Notes under the pieces: generated by a model
Told to the model about the DNA's origin: nothing
The model's input: the letters and a program-made list of their open reading frames with translations, nothing else
The model's database searches: none
Position numbers and translations under genes: made by a program
Shown: piece by piece, positions 54,780 through 64,000 of the stretch
How positions within the stretch are numbered: the first letter of the stretch is position 1
How the letters are laid out: each line of letters opens with the position of its first letter
DNA from: Glandiceps talaboti
Taxonomy: Eukaryota; Hemichordata; Enteropneusta; Spengelidae
Direction of reading: 5' to 3'
Length of the DNA: 64,000 nucleotides
Assembly (NCBI RefSeq): GCF_964340395.1
Contig: NC_135568.1
Span: 16,419,776-16,483,775 of the forward strand

Positions 54780-56900
54780 GCTTCGATTCTAATCTTGTTT
54801 CTATTAATACTAAGCTTGAAACACAAGTCATTGTATGTTTTTGTTTTGATTTGCGTTTTAGTTTTCAATGTTTGTTTGCTGGTGCGGAATTTACATTGGA
54901 ATGATAGCTGTGCACTATATGTTCATCACTGTACTGTTTAGCGTCGTCGTCGAGTCGTGTATTACTCTACTTGTTTCTTTGAATCTGCCTCTTCTTTACT
55001 GTGTGGTAGAAGTAGTGGTATACAGACACCTCCATGATAAAAATAACAGTGTGCGAGTGTTCCTATTCCCTCACTGTATTACAGCCTCGGACTTTGAAGT
55101 GCGCAAATTAACCCTAGGTTGCTTAGTTATGGCTATCATGTTTAGACGAAGGATCCATTGCTTCCTTATCATAAACATACTAATTGACTATTCAGTTGAT
55201 ACCCAATAGTTGCAATGTACTTTCAATGATTACATAAGACTTTACTGTAACAGAGCTGACTGTGGACCACCTTATCTCTGAAACAAGACTTAATAGGAAG
55301 CGAGTCCTCTTGTATTGAAAATTCAAGTCAAGTTTTATGGCTGATATCTATCTTATACAATCAAGTTAGTCTGACTAGTTATACAACGATTCGCACACAC
55401 TAGTCTGACCAAGGCCGTATGACTATTGGCTTGAACTGATAACGTTAAAATTATGACGCGTGTATCAAAAGATGAGCACTACAGAACTACCTCTCACGAC
55501 TTTTTTTGTTTTATGACTTTACCCCGTGTTTTGGTAACGGTGCCCACATTCACATTCTTCGAACTGTGGTAAAGTGATTTATCAACGTTTAGGAACGTTT
55601 TCATGTTTTAAACTCTGGAACTTAATCTCCCAGATAAAGCATACATGATCCATGATACGGAACTAATGATTGTTAACATTTGGCCGCAAGAAAGACGTCA
55701 ATAAAAAGATATTCCATCGCCGGAATAGGGACTGATATTTAGACGGAAAGCTATAGGTGTGTGTGTGTGTGTGTGCGTGCACGCGCGCGCGTCTCGGAGT
55801 ATGCATTGCCATTGGAATATGAAGAAATACAGCGAGACCACTAGAAATAAATACCGAACACGTAATGATGACGTCAATATTTTTCTAATATACTTTAAAA
55901 CAAAACTGAACAGAACAAAATCAAAACTTTGCACAAGAGAACGCTCATGCAAACATGTCGACGTGCATGTTAACAATCATTCATATAAGTTAAGACATGT
56001 TTATTTGTTAAGTTTTACTTTAATGCCTTTGAATGTAGGGAGGAATATCATTTTTCTTAATTTGACAACATACGTGGTGTACTGATTGTATGTATTCATC
56101 CTATTATAAGGAGAGAGGAAGATTTAAGATTCGAAACTTAAAAAAATCGATGAACACTTTAATTTCCTATGACGAATGCAAGTACCAACTGAATCATCAT
56201 CACAGAAACTAGAATGGTGAAACATGTATGTTAAGTGACTTACAGCAAAGCCATAAAACTAGGAATTTAAAATCATATGGTACTGGAAGTAAAAATATGG
56301 TGACCACTTCCTTGATAACTATATGATTAGTGTAACCACAACTAATCCGTGTGCCATAAACTTATTTTTTGTTTCATAAGTTAATCGTCTCTACAGTCAA
56401 TTAACTCGGGTACGAATTTTAATATATATGTTATTGAGATTTCCCTTCTAATCCGAGATGCACACTTCAGTAACCATTGGAGAGCCTGGTGTATTTTTTT
56501 CGCTCGAGAAATAGATGATTTTATCAGTCATTATAACATTTTAGGGTATCGACTGTCGTTTTTGTGTAGGTATGTTGTCGTAAATTGTAAACGTGAATAG
56601 AGTGTATTAGTGACTTTCACATGATTCGTTTCAAAGTTCGACACAGACACAACATAGCCACTTAATACAAATTTGAAGGTTGTCACGAAGAAACAACTCA
56701 AGTTAGTGCAGATCACTAAAGTAGCCTGAAAACTTAGTAAAAACACATTTCGTTTTGTAGCTGTTCTGATTTTTGTCATTCTAATGAGAATTGTTCACAT
56801 ACCAGAAAGAAATCTGAGTGTTCATTGTTATCAAATTATCTTGCATTATAACCTTTGACCTTCATATGAAAGTGTATGTTGTTTGTCATCACCATCTCTC
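54780..56900. other. Gene-free spacer with an inverted duplicate
   Basis: 54950-55410 is the reverse complement of about 7650-8060. The 113-residue + frame at 54868-55209 falls partly in that duplicate and is not conserved in the partner, so I do not call it. (GT)n(GC)n at 55756-55792 is a possible Z-DNA tract. The rest is AT-rich. Confidence 0.5.
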
Positions 56901-59472
56901 AATGCACTGCATATAGTATTGTAATGGTGTATTCATGTGAATACAAACGTATATCTGTACATGTTTCTAACATAATATACTGTCACAGCTCAATCCATTA
57001 CAAAATTGGCTAGTTTTTGTCATACACGGCACCTTCACTAAGGCCAAATAAAAGTTGTTCTGATGAAGCCTTGCTGACCTCGTCTACAGACTCTTTGTAG
57101 ATTATTGGGTGCTGCCGTGAAATGATGTCATGGCCTCATGTGATGATATTGCTATATGGCCCAATGCAACACTAGCTAAGACCACTGGCAATTTTGTTAT
57201 AGTGTACTTGCAGAATCAGTCTACATCATAAGGAACGGGATACAATTTCAAGTTCAATGTTTGATCAGTGCTGTGATAATATAAAAACCGTAATAAAACT
57301 AAGTGAAGAAACCTAGTTTAACTCCGCAAATTCTGCAATTTTCTGTTTAGAGAATAGAATTTGAGGACACTTTGGACCTGGGCCAGCCTTGCTCAAATGT
57401 AATACGATAGTCGACTGAATAGACGTGCTTGAAATCTGCAGGTTGTCGCTGGGTCGAGCATCGCCTCTGTCGTTTGTGTTTGAATGGCTTTGAATGTTCT
57501 TGGACAAGTTGTCAGTAAACCACGGTTTTGCACCTCCAAGACAACTGGTAGGACAGAGTTGGCATTCGAATCTTTCGGAGGAGTGGTACTCCAAAATATT
57601 ATAATGATACGTGTATACGACGTATATGTGCCACCGAATCGATCATTTTTCACGATAAAATCCCTAAACATGGGTTGAGTTTGCATATGGAAATTATGGG
57701 ATTGATGGCATAGGAAATGTCACGCTTTTCGAAATACTTTCAGTGCATCAGAATAAAGGTAACTGAACAGTTGAATTTTCTTATCAATTGTTCTGTGTTT
57801 AGATTATACTAGTTCATGGGTCACAGTTACGTACTAAACGTTTTAAATTTGGGCCCCACGCCCCTGTCTGAGAAATGTTCGTGAAAAGTGATCCATTTGG
57901 ACGGCAAATACCCTTTCATCTTTCTACGGGAGTAGGGGGTTCCGCTAAGCATGTATTACAGTACAAAGCAAGCTTAAGCCTTCAGCAGCTGAGATAGATG
58001 CAAAATGTGTATACAGCTATTGCAGAACTGTTGATGTTCTTGTCCTTACAGTAGGGCGCCACCATGTGGCACTTCAGATAGCAAGTTTTCCCCCAGCGTT
58101 TATTTTAGAGAATTCCTTGATCTTCCAGGTCACATTTTGAGGTCTTCCAATGTTTACTGTGTCTTGGTTACAAGTAGTCTGTAAGGTATGTCGTGACGGG
58201 GCGCCCTCAAATATCGTCAACCCTATTTGCGTCTGTATCGACCTGTGCCCTTCCTAGCATTTGCAAGTGTATACAGCACTACATGTACAATCGGATAGTG
58301 GAGGCTGGTAGAGCGACATTGTGTATCTTACAGTCTAGGGTACAGAATATCACGTAATAAAAATGCATCACAAGCAACCACTGTCAGTTACTTGGGTAAT
58401 CTACCAGACTGAACATCAACATTTTGTGTGTGTCCAACTTCGCTGAAAGCTGGTTTTTCTAGAAGGCGTGAATACAATAGACGGGACTTTCCCTCTACAA
58501 CCCCATTGAAATCCCGGCCTAGCTAACAGTATACACAGCTCTTTAGTCACTGGTGTGCATATATTTAATTTGTCATTATTGGGGCAATGCTACCTGATGA
58601 GACCATTCTCGGGAGCCACACGAAACGGGGACGTCTGTAAAAAAGTTACTGATATATATTCGTCGTAGAGGGACTTTAAAAGTTATCTTTACCATCATGA
58701 AAAGAAATCATCTTCAAGCTTTGAAATGGAAATAAGACAATTTCTCAGACCCGATGACAATAAAAGAGACCTCCTTCACGAGGACCCTCCCTCTATTATC
58801 CCTCATATGGTATACACATACATATCATTGTCTCGTGCCCATTATCGTGATAACGATCCGCACTAAAATGCCAGCAGTCACGACTGTTTGTTTTACTTTA
58901 TGTTTTAATGGCATTCCTCTCATTGACACACTTTAAACTATTGTAAATGTATTTAACCGAAGTGTAGGAACATTTACAAGCTCAACATTCTTGTGTTTAT
59001 AGGTCACAGATTGTAAATGTCTACATGATATATTGATAAGTATAAATACCCTGTAGTCATAGAGACGACGCGTCGCTATAAGAAAACTTCGGTATTACTT
59101 GTATGAAGTTAAAACTGAGCGATAAACAATAAGGTTTGTGAAATGCCGAAAAAAGACTTTGTACGAACGGTACAGCGTGTGAGATCATTGACCATCCGTT
59201 ATATCTGGGATAATCAAATGTTGGACGTAGTGCTGTATTTTCGTCTGTTCGTTTTACTCTCGTGTGCAGGTGGTAAATACTGTCAAACTCTGAACTTGGC
59301 ATTTACACTGTCAAATGCTATACTGAAGGCGTGAATATATTATATGGATACTATATCTATGGAACTAACGTCAGTTGCGCTTTTACTCGAAAAAACCCCA
59401 ACAAAACAAAGAAAACGAGAAAACTAGATTTATACTAGAATGTTTTTAAATCCTTGGTTTGTACTAACGTTA

Positions 59473-59800
59473 ACGTTTCTCACGAGTGTTTTACCATTCA
59501 TCTACACAGTTGCAGTATCTTGTTTTAAAGACTGTCCATGACCATAGCAACCACAATTATTGCAACCATTACCTAACCCAATCAGGAAAATGAAACACGA
59601 ACAACCACAACATCCGTACGCGATTTTATACCGATGTAATTACTCTCTACCCCTTGCACTACAGGGTACAGAACAAGCGGACCACAACGACCAGTTTGCT
59701 GACAGGGTAATGCACGACCCGACAGCGACAACAACCAATGTTGTCAGACATCAACAACTCTAAAAGTACTGTGAGAAACATATACTTGCACGGCTTTCAT
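59473..59800 (-). pseudogene. Decayed TSP1-EGF copy 10
   Basis: Starts MKAVQVYVSHSTFRV (compare MKAVQYIFVAVVFAL at 61.1 kb), then a frameshift and stop near 59750. The TSP1 core is recognisable (WSLWSACSVPC) but is followed by a TAA. The EGF part reads GNGCNNCGCYGHG in another frame, then a stop where WWDTCC should be. The donor region is AAACGTTAACGTTAGTAC, so GTAAGT is lost. This is a clear relic with several independent disablements. Intron-side sequence (GTACAAACCAAGG) still marks it as a second-subfamily member. Confidence 0.8.
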
Positions 59801-60765
59801 TTCACTGACATTTCCCTAGTAAAAACGACCACTGAACGAAAGGGAACACGGGAATCTAGACCACCACTTTCTTGTTGGTTTGCAACATCACAACGAGTTG
59901 ACGTAAACAAACATACACGTTACGCTATCATGACATTTATCGCTCATTATAAATTGTGATTGCTTATCAACAGATCAAGGCTTGCAGTCCCTCTGTCAAG
60001 AGTTTTTTTTTGTTTCCGTGACTCTCTTTATCTCTTTCTCAGACCACCACTAACTAAGAGGTCTGAGTCTCTATTGACATGCTTGCAACTATTACAAATA
60101 TATTTTACTCAAGATAGGAACATTCGAAGTACGAAGTGTCAGCAATTGATTTATCTAGCATCAAGTTATGGTTGTCAAATTGACCGAGATATCGCCACAA
60201 GGCAATTCTATGTATCTATGTTTGAAATTAATACAGAATAAGAGAAATCTTGAAGTATTCGAATATTATGGACCCAGCAGTTACAGTCGGGGTAGGAGTG
60301 GGTGATTGGGTGAAATGAATGGGAAATTTCACTCACAGTAAAAGTAGATTGGCAAGTAAATTGATGGGGGGGGGGGGGTTTCAAAATGTATCTTTCATAA
60401 AAAACCATAGTCTTTGTAACACTTGTCAAAAATACGGACATTTTAGTTGTATCCAAATAAAATATTGTTTCTCTATTCATATTACAATACACTTAATACA
60501 AAGGAGGATTTCTTAACTCATTACAGGGACAAAGAATGCATGTATAAGTCACATTACGTATCTCTATCAACGCCATTTAAATACAAAGTTTTTGAGTACT
60601 TGTTTCAATCTGGAAGACCTAGATAAAACGACGTCGTCACCCGATAGAATTTATTTTGTTAGGGTTTATTTTCTCGATCGAATGCACTAAATACTTTAAC
60701 ATTTTAGTATTATATAGTTGTGTAGTTATGGAATTTAGGGATTCTTTCATCCTTGGTTTGTACAA
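59801..60765. other. Spacer between decayed copies
   Basis: AT-rich, with a G run at 60365-60378. CTCAGACCACCACTAACTAAGAGG and CATGCTTGCAACTATTACAAATAT (60040-60105) resemble 61360-61420, an older duplicate. No gene. Confidence 0.4.
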
Positions 60766-61111
60766 GTTTATCACAACAAGTATCCCATCATTCATCCACA
60801 CAGTTACAGGATGATTTTCTGGGCGTACCGTGACCATAGCAACCAGGATTATTACAACCTGTCCTTGAACCAGAAAGTGAATGTGAACATGTACCACCAC
60901 AACACTCTGTCGTTGTTTTATATCGTGTTCGTGTCTGTCTGCCACTTGTACCACACGGTACAGAACAGGACGACCACTGAGTCCAGGTACTGACTACACA
61001 ATTAACTGCAGGAGGAGGACTTCGACGTCGACGACGTGTCCAGCCAGCACAGTTGTTTGATATCAACAACGCAAAAACTACCGCGACAAATATATATTGA
61101 ACAGCTTTCAT
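60766..61111 (-). pseudogene. TSP1-EGF copy 11 with nonsense codon and lost donor
   Basis: MKAVQYIFVAVVFALLISNNCAG, GWTRRRRRSPPPAVNC, and an intact TSP1 module identical in its core to the first-subfamily copies (VVSTWTQWSSC..RQTRTRYKTTTECCGG). In the EGF tail the first Trp of DEWWD is TGA (60788-60790). The splice donor is also lost: relatives read AAACGTAAGTACAAACC, here AAACTTGTACAAACC. The product would stop after CNCVDE. A good TATA box remains upstream. Combining a second-subfamily signal peptide with a first-subfamily TSP1 core suggests gene conversion or recombination. Confidence 0.8.
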
Positions 61112-61225
61112 TTTATGAACCATTCTCGCAAACGATCATTGAAAGAGCCTGAGGACTAACACAACGACAACGACCAGACTTTTCAGTGGTTTACGAGTCA
61201 CCACTGGTCGGTAAGAGAAGGAAAC

Positions 61226-61237
61226 TGTTTTTATATT
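61226..61237 (-). promoter_or_regulatory. TATA box of copy 11
   Basis: GAATATAAAAACAG on the minus strand, about 120 bp upstream of the ATG. Confidence 0.5.
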
Positions 61238-61240
61238 CAA

Positions 61241-62811
61241 GTTTACTACATATACACACGGTACATTATTGTAACTATTTATTGCCTTAAGAATGTTATA
61301 AATTATGATTAGTTTATCATGAGAATCAACATTTAGAAATTCCTCTATCGCGACCTATTGTCTTGGTAGCATATCTCTCATTGACATACTCGAAACTGGT
61401 ATAAAAATATCTCTTTCAAGATAGGAAAATTTCAAGTATGAAGATTGGGCACTTGATGTTAGACATTGATTATATATGTATGCCAATTAAAAATGCATTG
61501 TATTTTGCAAGTGAATTGTGACATTTATTACATACACATAACCACTTTGTTATATATTGGTAAGGAGACATCGCCATCTCTACCATACCAGTGTATAATT
61601 TTCTATATCACTCCCAGACACACTTTACCCAAATAATGTCACTAGCGCGAATAGCTTAACTATTTCCTTTCTGTTGAAAAAGTAGCATACATTTTTTTGT
61701 AATCAAAGCAGGGTTGCTGATTTATTACTGAATGTGTATGCAAACATGAAGAAATTCAGCCCGAAAACTGAAATAGTGCTGTGTTTGGTGGGTGGTAATA
61801 GTTATACAGCTAGAAATCGACAGGCGGGTCATAGGTAAGGAAAAGTCTGTAACATACCCTGTGTATGTCCTGTATAGCGCATGGGAAACAAATATAGTAA
61901 GATTTCATAGCTGTACTCATGACATTACAGGTATGTTGACATCGGTATGTATACAGGTGTATAATGTGTGATTCTAAACATTTGTGTGATCACACGACTG
62001 AAACAGGGATGTACACACAGATATATGTGTGCATGCTCTGTTTAATACAGGGTCTGTAAAATGTATTCACATACGTGCTACTGGTCTGTTGGTACAAGTA
62101 TGTATATGGGTCTTCAGTTAAACAAAAGAATATCTCAAACGGGTTATACTAGTTTTTCAAGTGCATGGATTGTACAATGAGGTGTAAAATCAGACCTGTG
62201 ACACATCTGTATACATATCCATGTATACAGCAATGTACACACAAGTATTGTCTCATGTAGAAAATACAGACCCTGTGACATCCCTGTACATATATATCAG
62301 CGCATCGGCAGTGTATCCACAGCAATACAGTAATATAGCCACGCCTCTGTTGAGAGGCTTAAGTCTACAGCTCTGTTACAACCCTGTGCCACCCTTGCTG
62401 ACACAGACCTGTACCACAGGACCTATTGCAGGGGAGAAAATTTATTTGCCGAGTACAGCAGTGAAAATATGTTCAGTTTTGGATTCAGTGAACGAGTTTG
62501 TAAAATTTAAGCAAGAATTCTGTGAGTACCCACCATGCAATGGTCATTGTCATTGTGGTCATTGTGGTTTACATAATATTCGTCAGACACGTTTCAAAAG
62601 TTTGCTTTACTATCTTATGTACGATCAACGTTAACAACTAATTTACATATACATTTGTCCTATGAAAGATTCATAGAAGTTGTATCTATGATTTATGAAA
62701 CTAACATTAACCATTTAAGGACGTCTTTCATTATATTTTCTAATAAAACAGAACAACATAGAGTCAAGACTAGGAAATCCTTAGGTTGTTTTATCCTTGG
62801 TTTGTACTTAC
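61241..62811. other. Spacer with degenerate ACAGGGATGTACA-type repeats
   Basis: From about 61850 to 62420 short words such as CCTGTGACATCCCTGTACAT, TGTATACAT and ACAGGG recur irregularly. They produce a 137-residue + frame (62221-62634) with no domain, signal peptide or paralogue, so I do not call it a gene. Confidence 0.4.
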
Positions 62812-63154
62812 GTTTATCGCAACATGTATCCCACCACTCATCCTCACAGGTACAAGATGATAAAAAGGGAGTACCGTGACCATGGCAACCCGGATTATTA
62901 CATCCACCTCCCGTTTGTGTCAGTGAATATGGACAATTACCGCCACAACACGAATGTACAGTTATGTATCGTGTACGTCTGTCTATACCACTTGTACCAC
63001 AGGGTACAGAACAGTACCACGCAGACCAGGCACTGACTTGACAATTCTTAGGCGGAGGACTTCGACGACGACGACGACCATTAAAAACACCATTGATCTC
63101 AAAAATCAATACAGAATAGATGACAACTACGATAGGTAGATGAACGGCTCTCAT
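62812..63154 (-). CDS. Secreted TSP1-EGF small protein, copy 12 (second subfamily)
   Basis: Intact 343-nt first exon, phase 1, donor GTAAGT at 62811-62806. Start MRAVHLPIVVVIYSVLIFEING at 63154; an ATG three codons upstream is possible. The linker is VFNGRRRRRSPPPKNC. TSP1 reads VSAWSAWYCSVPC, with the same one-residue shortening as copy 8, and ITVHSCCGGNCPY. The EGF tail is CTCEDEWWDTCCDKR. It is closest to copy 8 in signal peptide, loop (LTQTGGGCNN) and intron start. Read through the donor, the frame would continue 37 codons into sequence not shared with copy 8, which again favours splicing. Confidence 0.87.
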
Positions 63155-63276
63155 TTTACCCACACTTTGCTCTGATCACATTCGATTATTAAACGAGAAT
63201 GAACATGAAAAACCCAACATGAACGTTGGTGTATCTAGTCATCATTGGTCGAATGAGAATGGATTTAAAGTCTGAG

Positions 63277-63288
63277 ATTTATATATAT
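63277..63288 (-). promoter_or_regulatory. TATA box of copy 12
   Basis: ATATATATAAATC on the minus strand, about 128 bp upstream of the ATG, followed about 25 bp later by CATTCTCATTCGACCAATGA, the second-subfamily start-site motif. Confidence 0.55.
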
Positions 63289-63751
63289 CACAGTATCGTA
63301 AATATTTGCTCAATATGTTGAAAAATTGTGAGTCACAGATCTAAATATCAACACTACAAATCCACCTGTGTCGACGTTTTCATTCTGTTTTACAACTTCA
63401 GCTTCGGTTCCGTTTGTCTCATTGAAAAGTTGAACCGTTGTAATGGAAAATTAAACCAAACGCTTTGTAAATATTACGAGTGTTAAGATCTGCTACTAAA
63501 CCTGCCAAACTTTAATCCATGCATGATCCATGTTATATGAATATAGATTAATAAGTGTAAATATTTGCTGCAAGAAAGTCGTCGCCAAAAGAATATTTTA
63601 TCCTGTATGAAGTTGAATATGAATTGAATTTGAAGTTTTCAAAGATCATAACATCAAAGCACCTTGTTTGGGAATGAGTGAGTGAGCGTGGTAAATATGA
63701 GGTAAGATGTACAGCAATCTATACATGTACATTGAGCGTGAATGTATATAC
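63289..63751. other. Upstream flank of copy 12
   Basis: No gene or repeat recognised. Confidence 0.4.
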
Positions 63752-63796
63752 ATGTATGTATGTATGTATGTATGTATGTATGTATGTATGTCTGTC

Positions 63797-63834
<38 letters not shown>

Positions 63835-63835
63835 C
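63752..63835. repeat. (TATG)n/(TCTG)n microsatellite
   Basis: TATG units to about 63789, then TCTG units to 63832. Confidence 0.95.
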
Positions 63836-64000
63836 GTATGTGTGTGTGGACTATAGATAATATAAAGAAATACAGTGATTGCAGTAAAAAAACGCAAGTT
63901 TTTTATTTCTTGGACAATTACCCTCTACTGTGTAATCACTGTGTGACATTAACATTGCAAAACACACGGTTGCGAACATAAATTTGTGTATTTTAAAATG

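Larger units (their letters stand above)
49100..54780. repeat. Second duplication system, block B1 (pairs with about 56.9-61.3 kb)
   Basis: Ordered matches to 56.9-61.3 kb: 49160-49260 / 56925-57030; 49905-49960 / 57735-57795 (CATCAGAATAAA); 52540-52790 / 58840-59090 (TATCGTGATAAC, CAGTCACGACT, TACATGATATATTGATA, CATAGAGAC.GACGCGTC). It is older and more diverged than the 18-33 kb blocks. Gene copies 8 and 9 lie within it. Confidence 0.6.
56901..61240. repeat. Second duplication system, block B2
   Basis: Partner of 49.1-54.8 kb. It holds the two decayed gene copies at 59.5 and 60.8 kb. A SINE fragment at 57400-57510 (GAAATCTGCAGGTTGTCGCTGG) is absent from B1. Confidence 0.55.

Noticed and set aside
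54868-55209. 113-residue + strand frame
   Set aside because: It overlaps an inverted duplicate whose partner has no such frame; there is no domain, and the hydrophobic run comes from AT/GT-rich sequence.
58594-58645. CTGATGA...GAAACGGGGACGTC as a second hammerhead
   Set aside because: The 21 nt between CTGATGA and GAAA do not form stem II, and stem I strands do not pair.
62221-62634. 137-residue + strand frame
   Set aside because: It falls in degenerate short repeats; no signal peptide, domain, paralogue or start context.

Overview
The window is animal nuclear DNA. It is AT-rich, full of microsatellites, MITEs, SINE pieces, Helitron-like elements and one LINE, and its only recognisable host genes encode small secreted thrombospondin type-1 (TSP1) proteins. 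The element types and the young tandem gene family fit a marine invertebrate (hemichordate, lancelet or lophotrochozoan are all possible). I cannot name the species from sequence alone.

The main content is a head-to-tail array of one gene family, all on the minus strand, between about 5.1 and 63.2 kb. Each copy starts with a signal peptide, followed by a variable Arg-rich/Pro-rich linker, one TSP1 module (WTQWSSC...CG...R.R), and a short EGF-like module ending in WWDTCCDKR. Nine full-length copies have an intact first exon (5.2, 8.1, 19.4, 25.6, 31.1, 42.3, 51.1, 54.3 and 62.8 kb). One copy (14.8 kb) has lost TSP1 and keeps an intact 57-codon signal peptide + EGF frame that is too short for usual ORF cut-offs. 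Three copies are broken: a nonsense codon at 47.4 kb, heavy decay at 59.5 kb, and a nonsense codon plus lost donor at 60.8 kb. In all copies except those at 59.5 and 60.8 kb the reading frame meets a perfect GTAAGT splice donor in phase 1, right after the last cysteines, so a small 3' exon that I could not identify probably exists. Most copies have a TATA box 95-150 bp upstream of the ATG.

Layout. 0-2.5 kb: 3' half of a LINE with an open reverse-transcriptase frame, then a TCAC microsatellite. 3-17 kb: gene copies 1, 2 and the EGF-only copy, with older duplicated flanks, a fold-back MITE and SINEs. 17.3-33.5 kb: three young tandem segmental duplications of about 6 kb, each with one gene copy; the middle one carries a local inversion and two transposon insertions. 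33.5-42 kb: no genes; a split SINE, TA-rich palindromes with a hammerhead-ribozyme core, MITEs and an internal duplication. 42-48 kb: a divergent copy, a Helitron-like (HINE/pearl-type) element and the nonsense copy. 49-63 kb: a second subfamily (MRAV/MKAV starts) in a second set of duplicated blocks.

The genes do not form a pathway. They look like a secreted-peptide family expanding by tandem duplication, with conserved cysteine frameworks, variable linkers and frequent loss of copies. Other signals worth attention are the hammerhead ribozyme in a 65-bp-arm palindrome, the rearranged cysteine pattern of the EGF-only copy, and several MITEs with readable target-site duplications.
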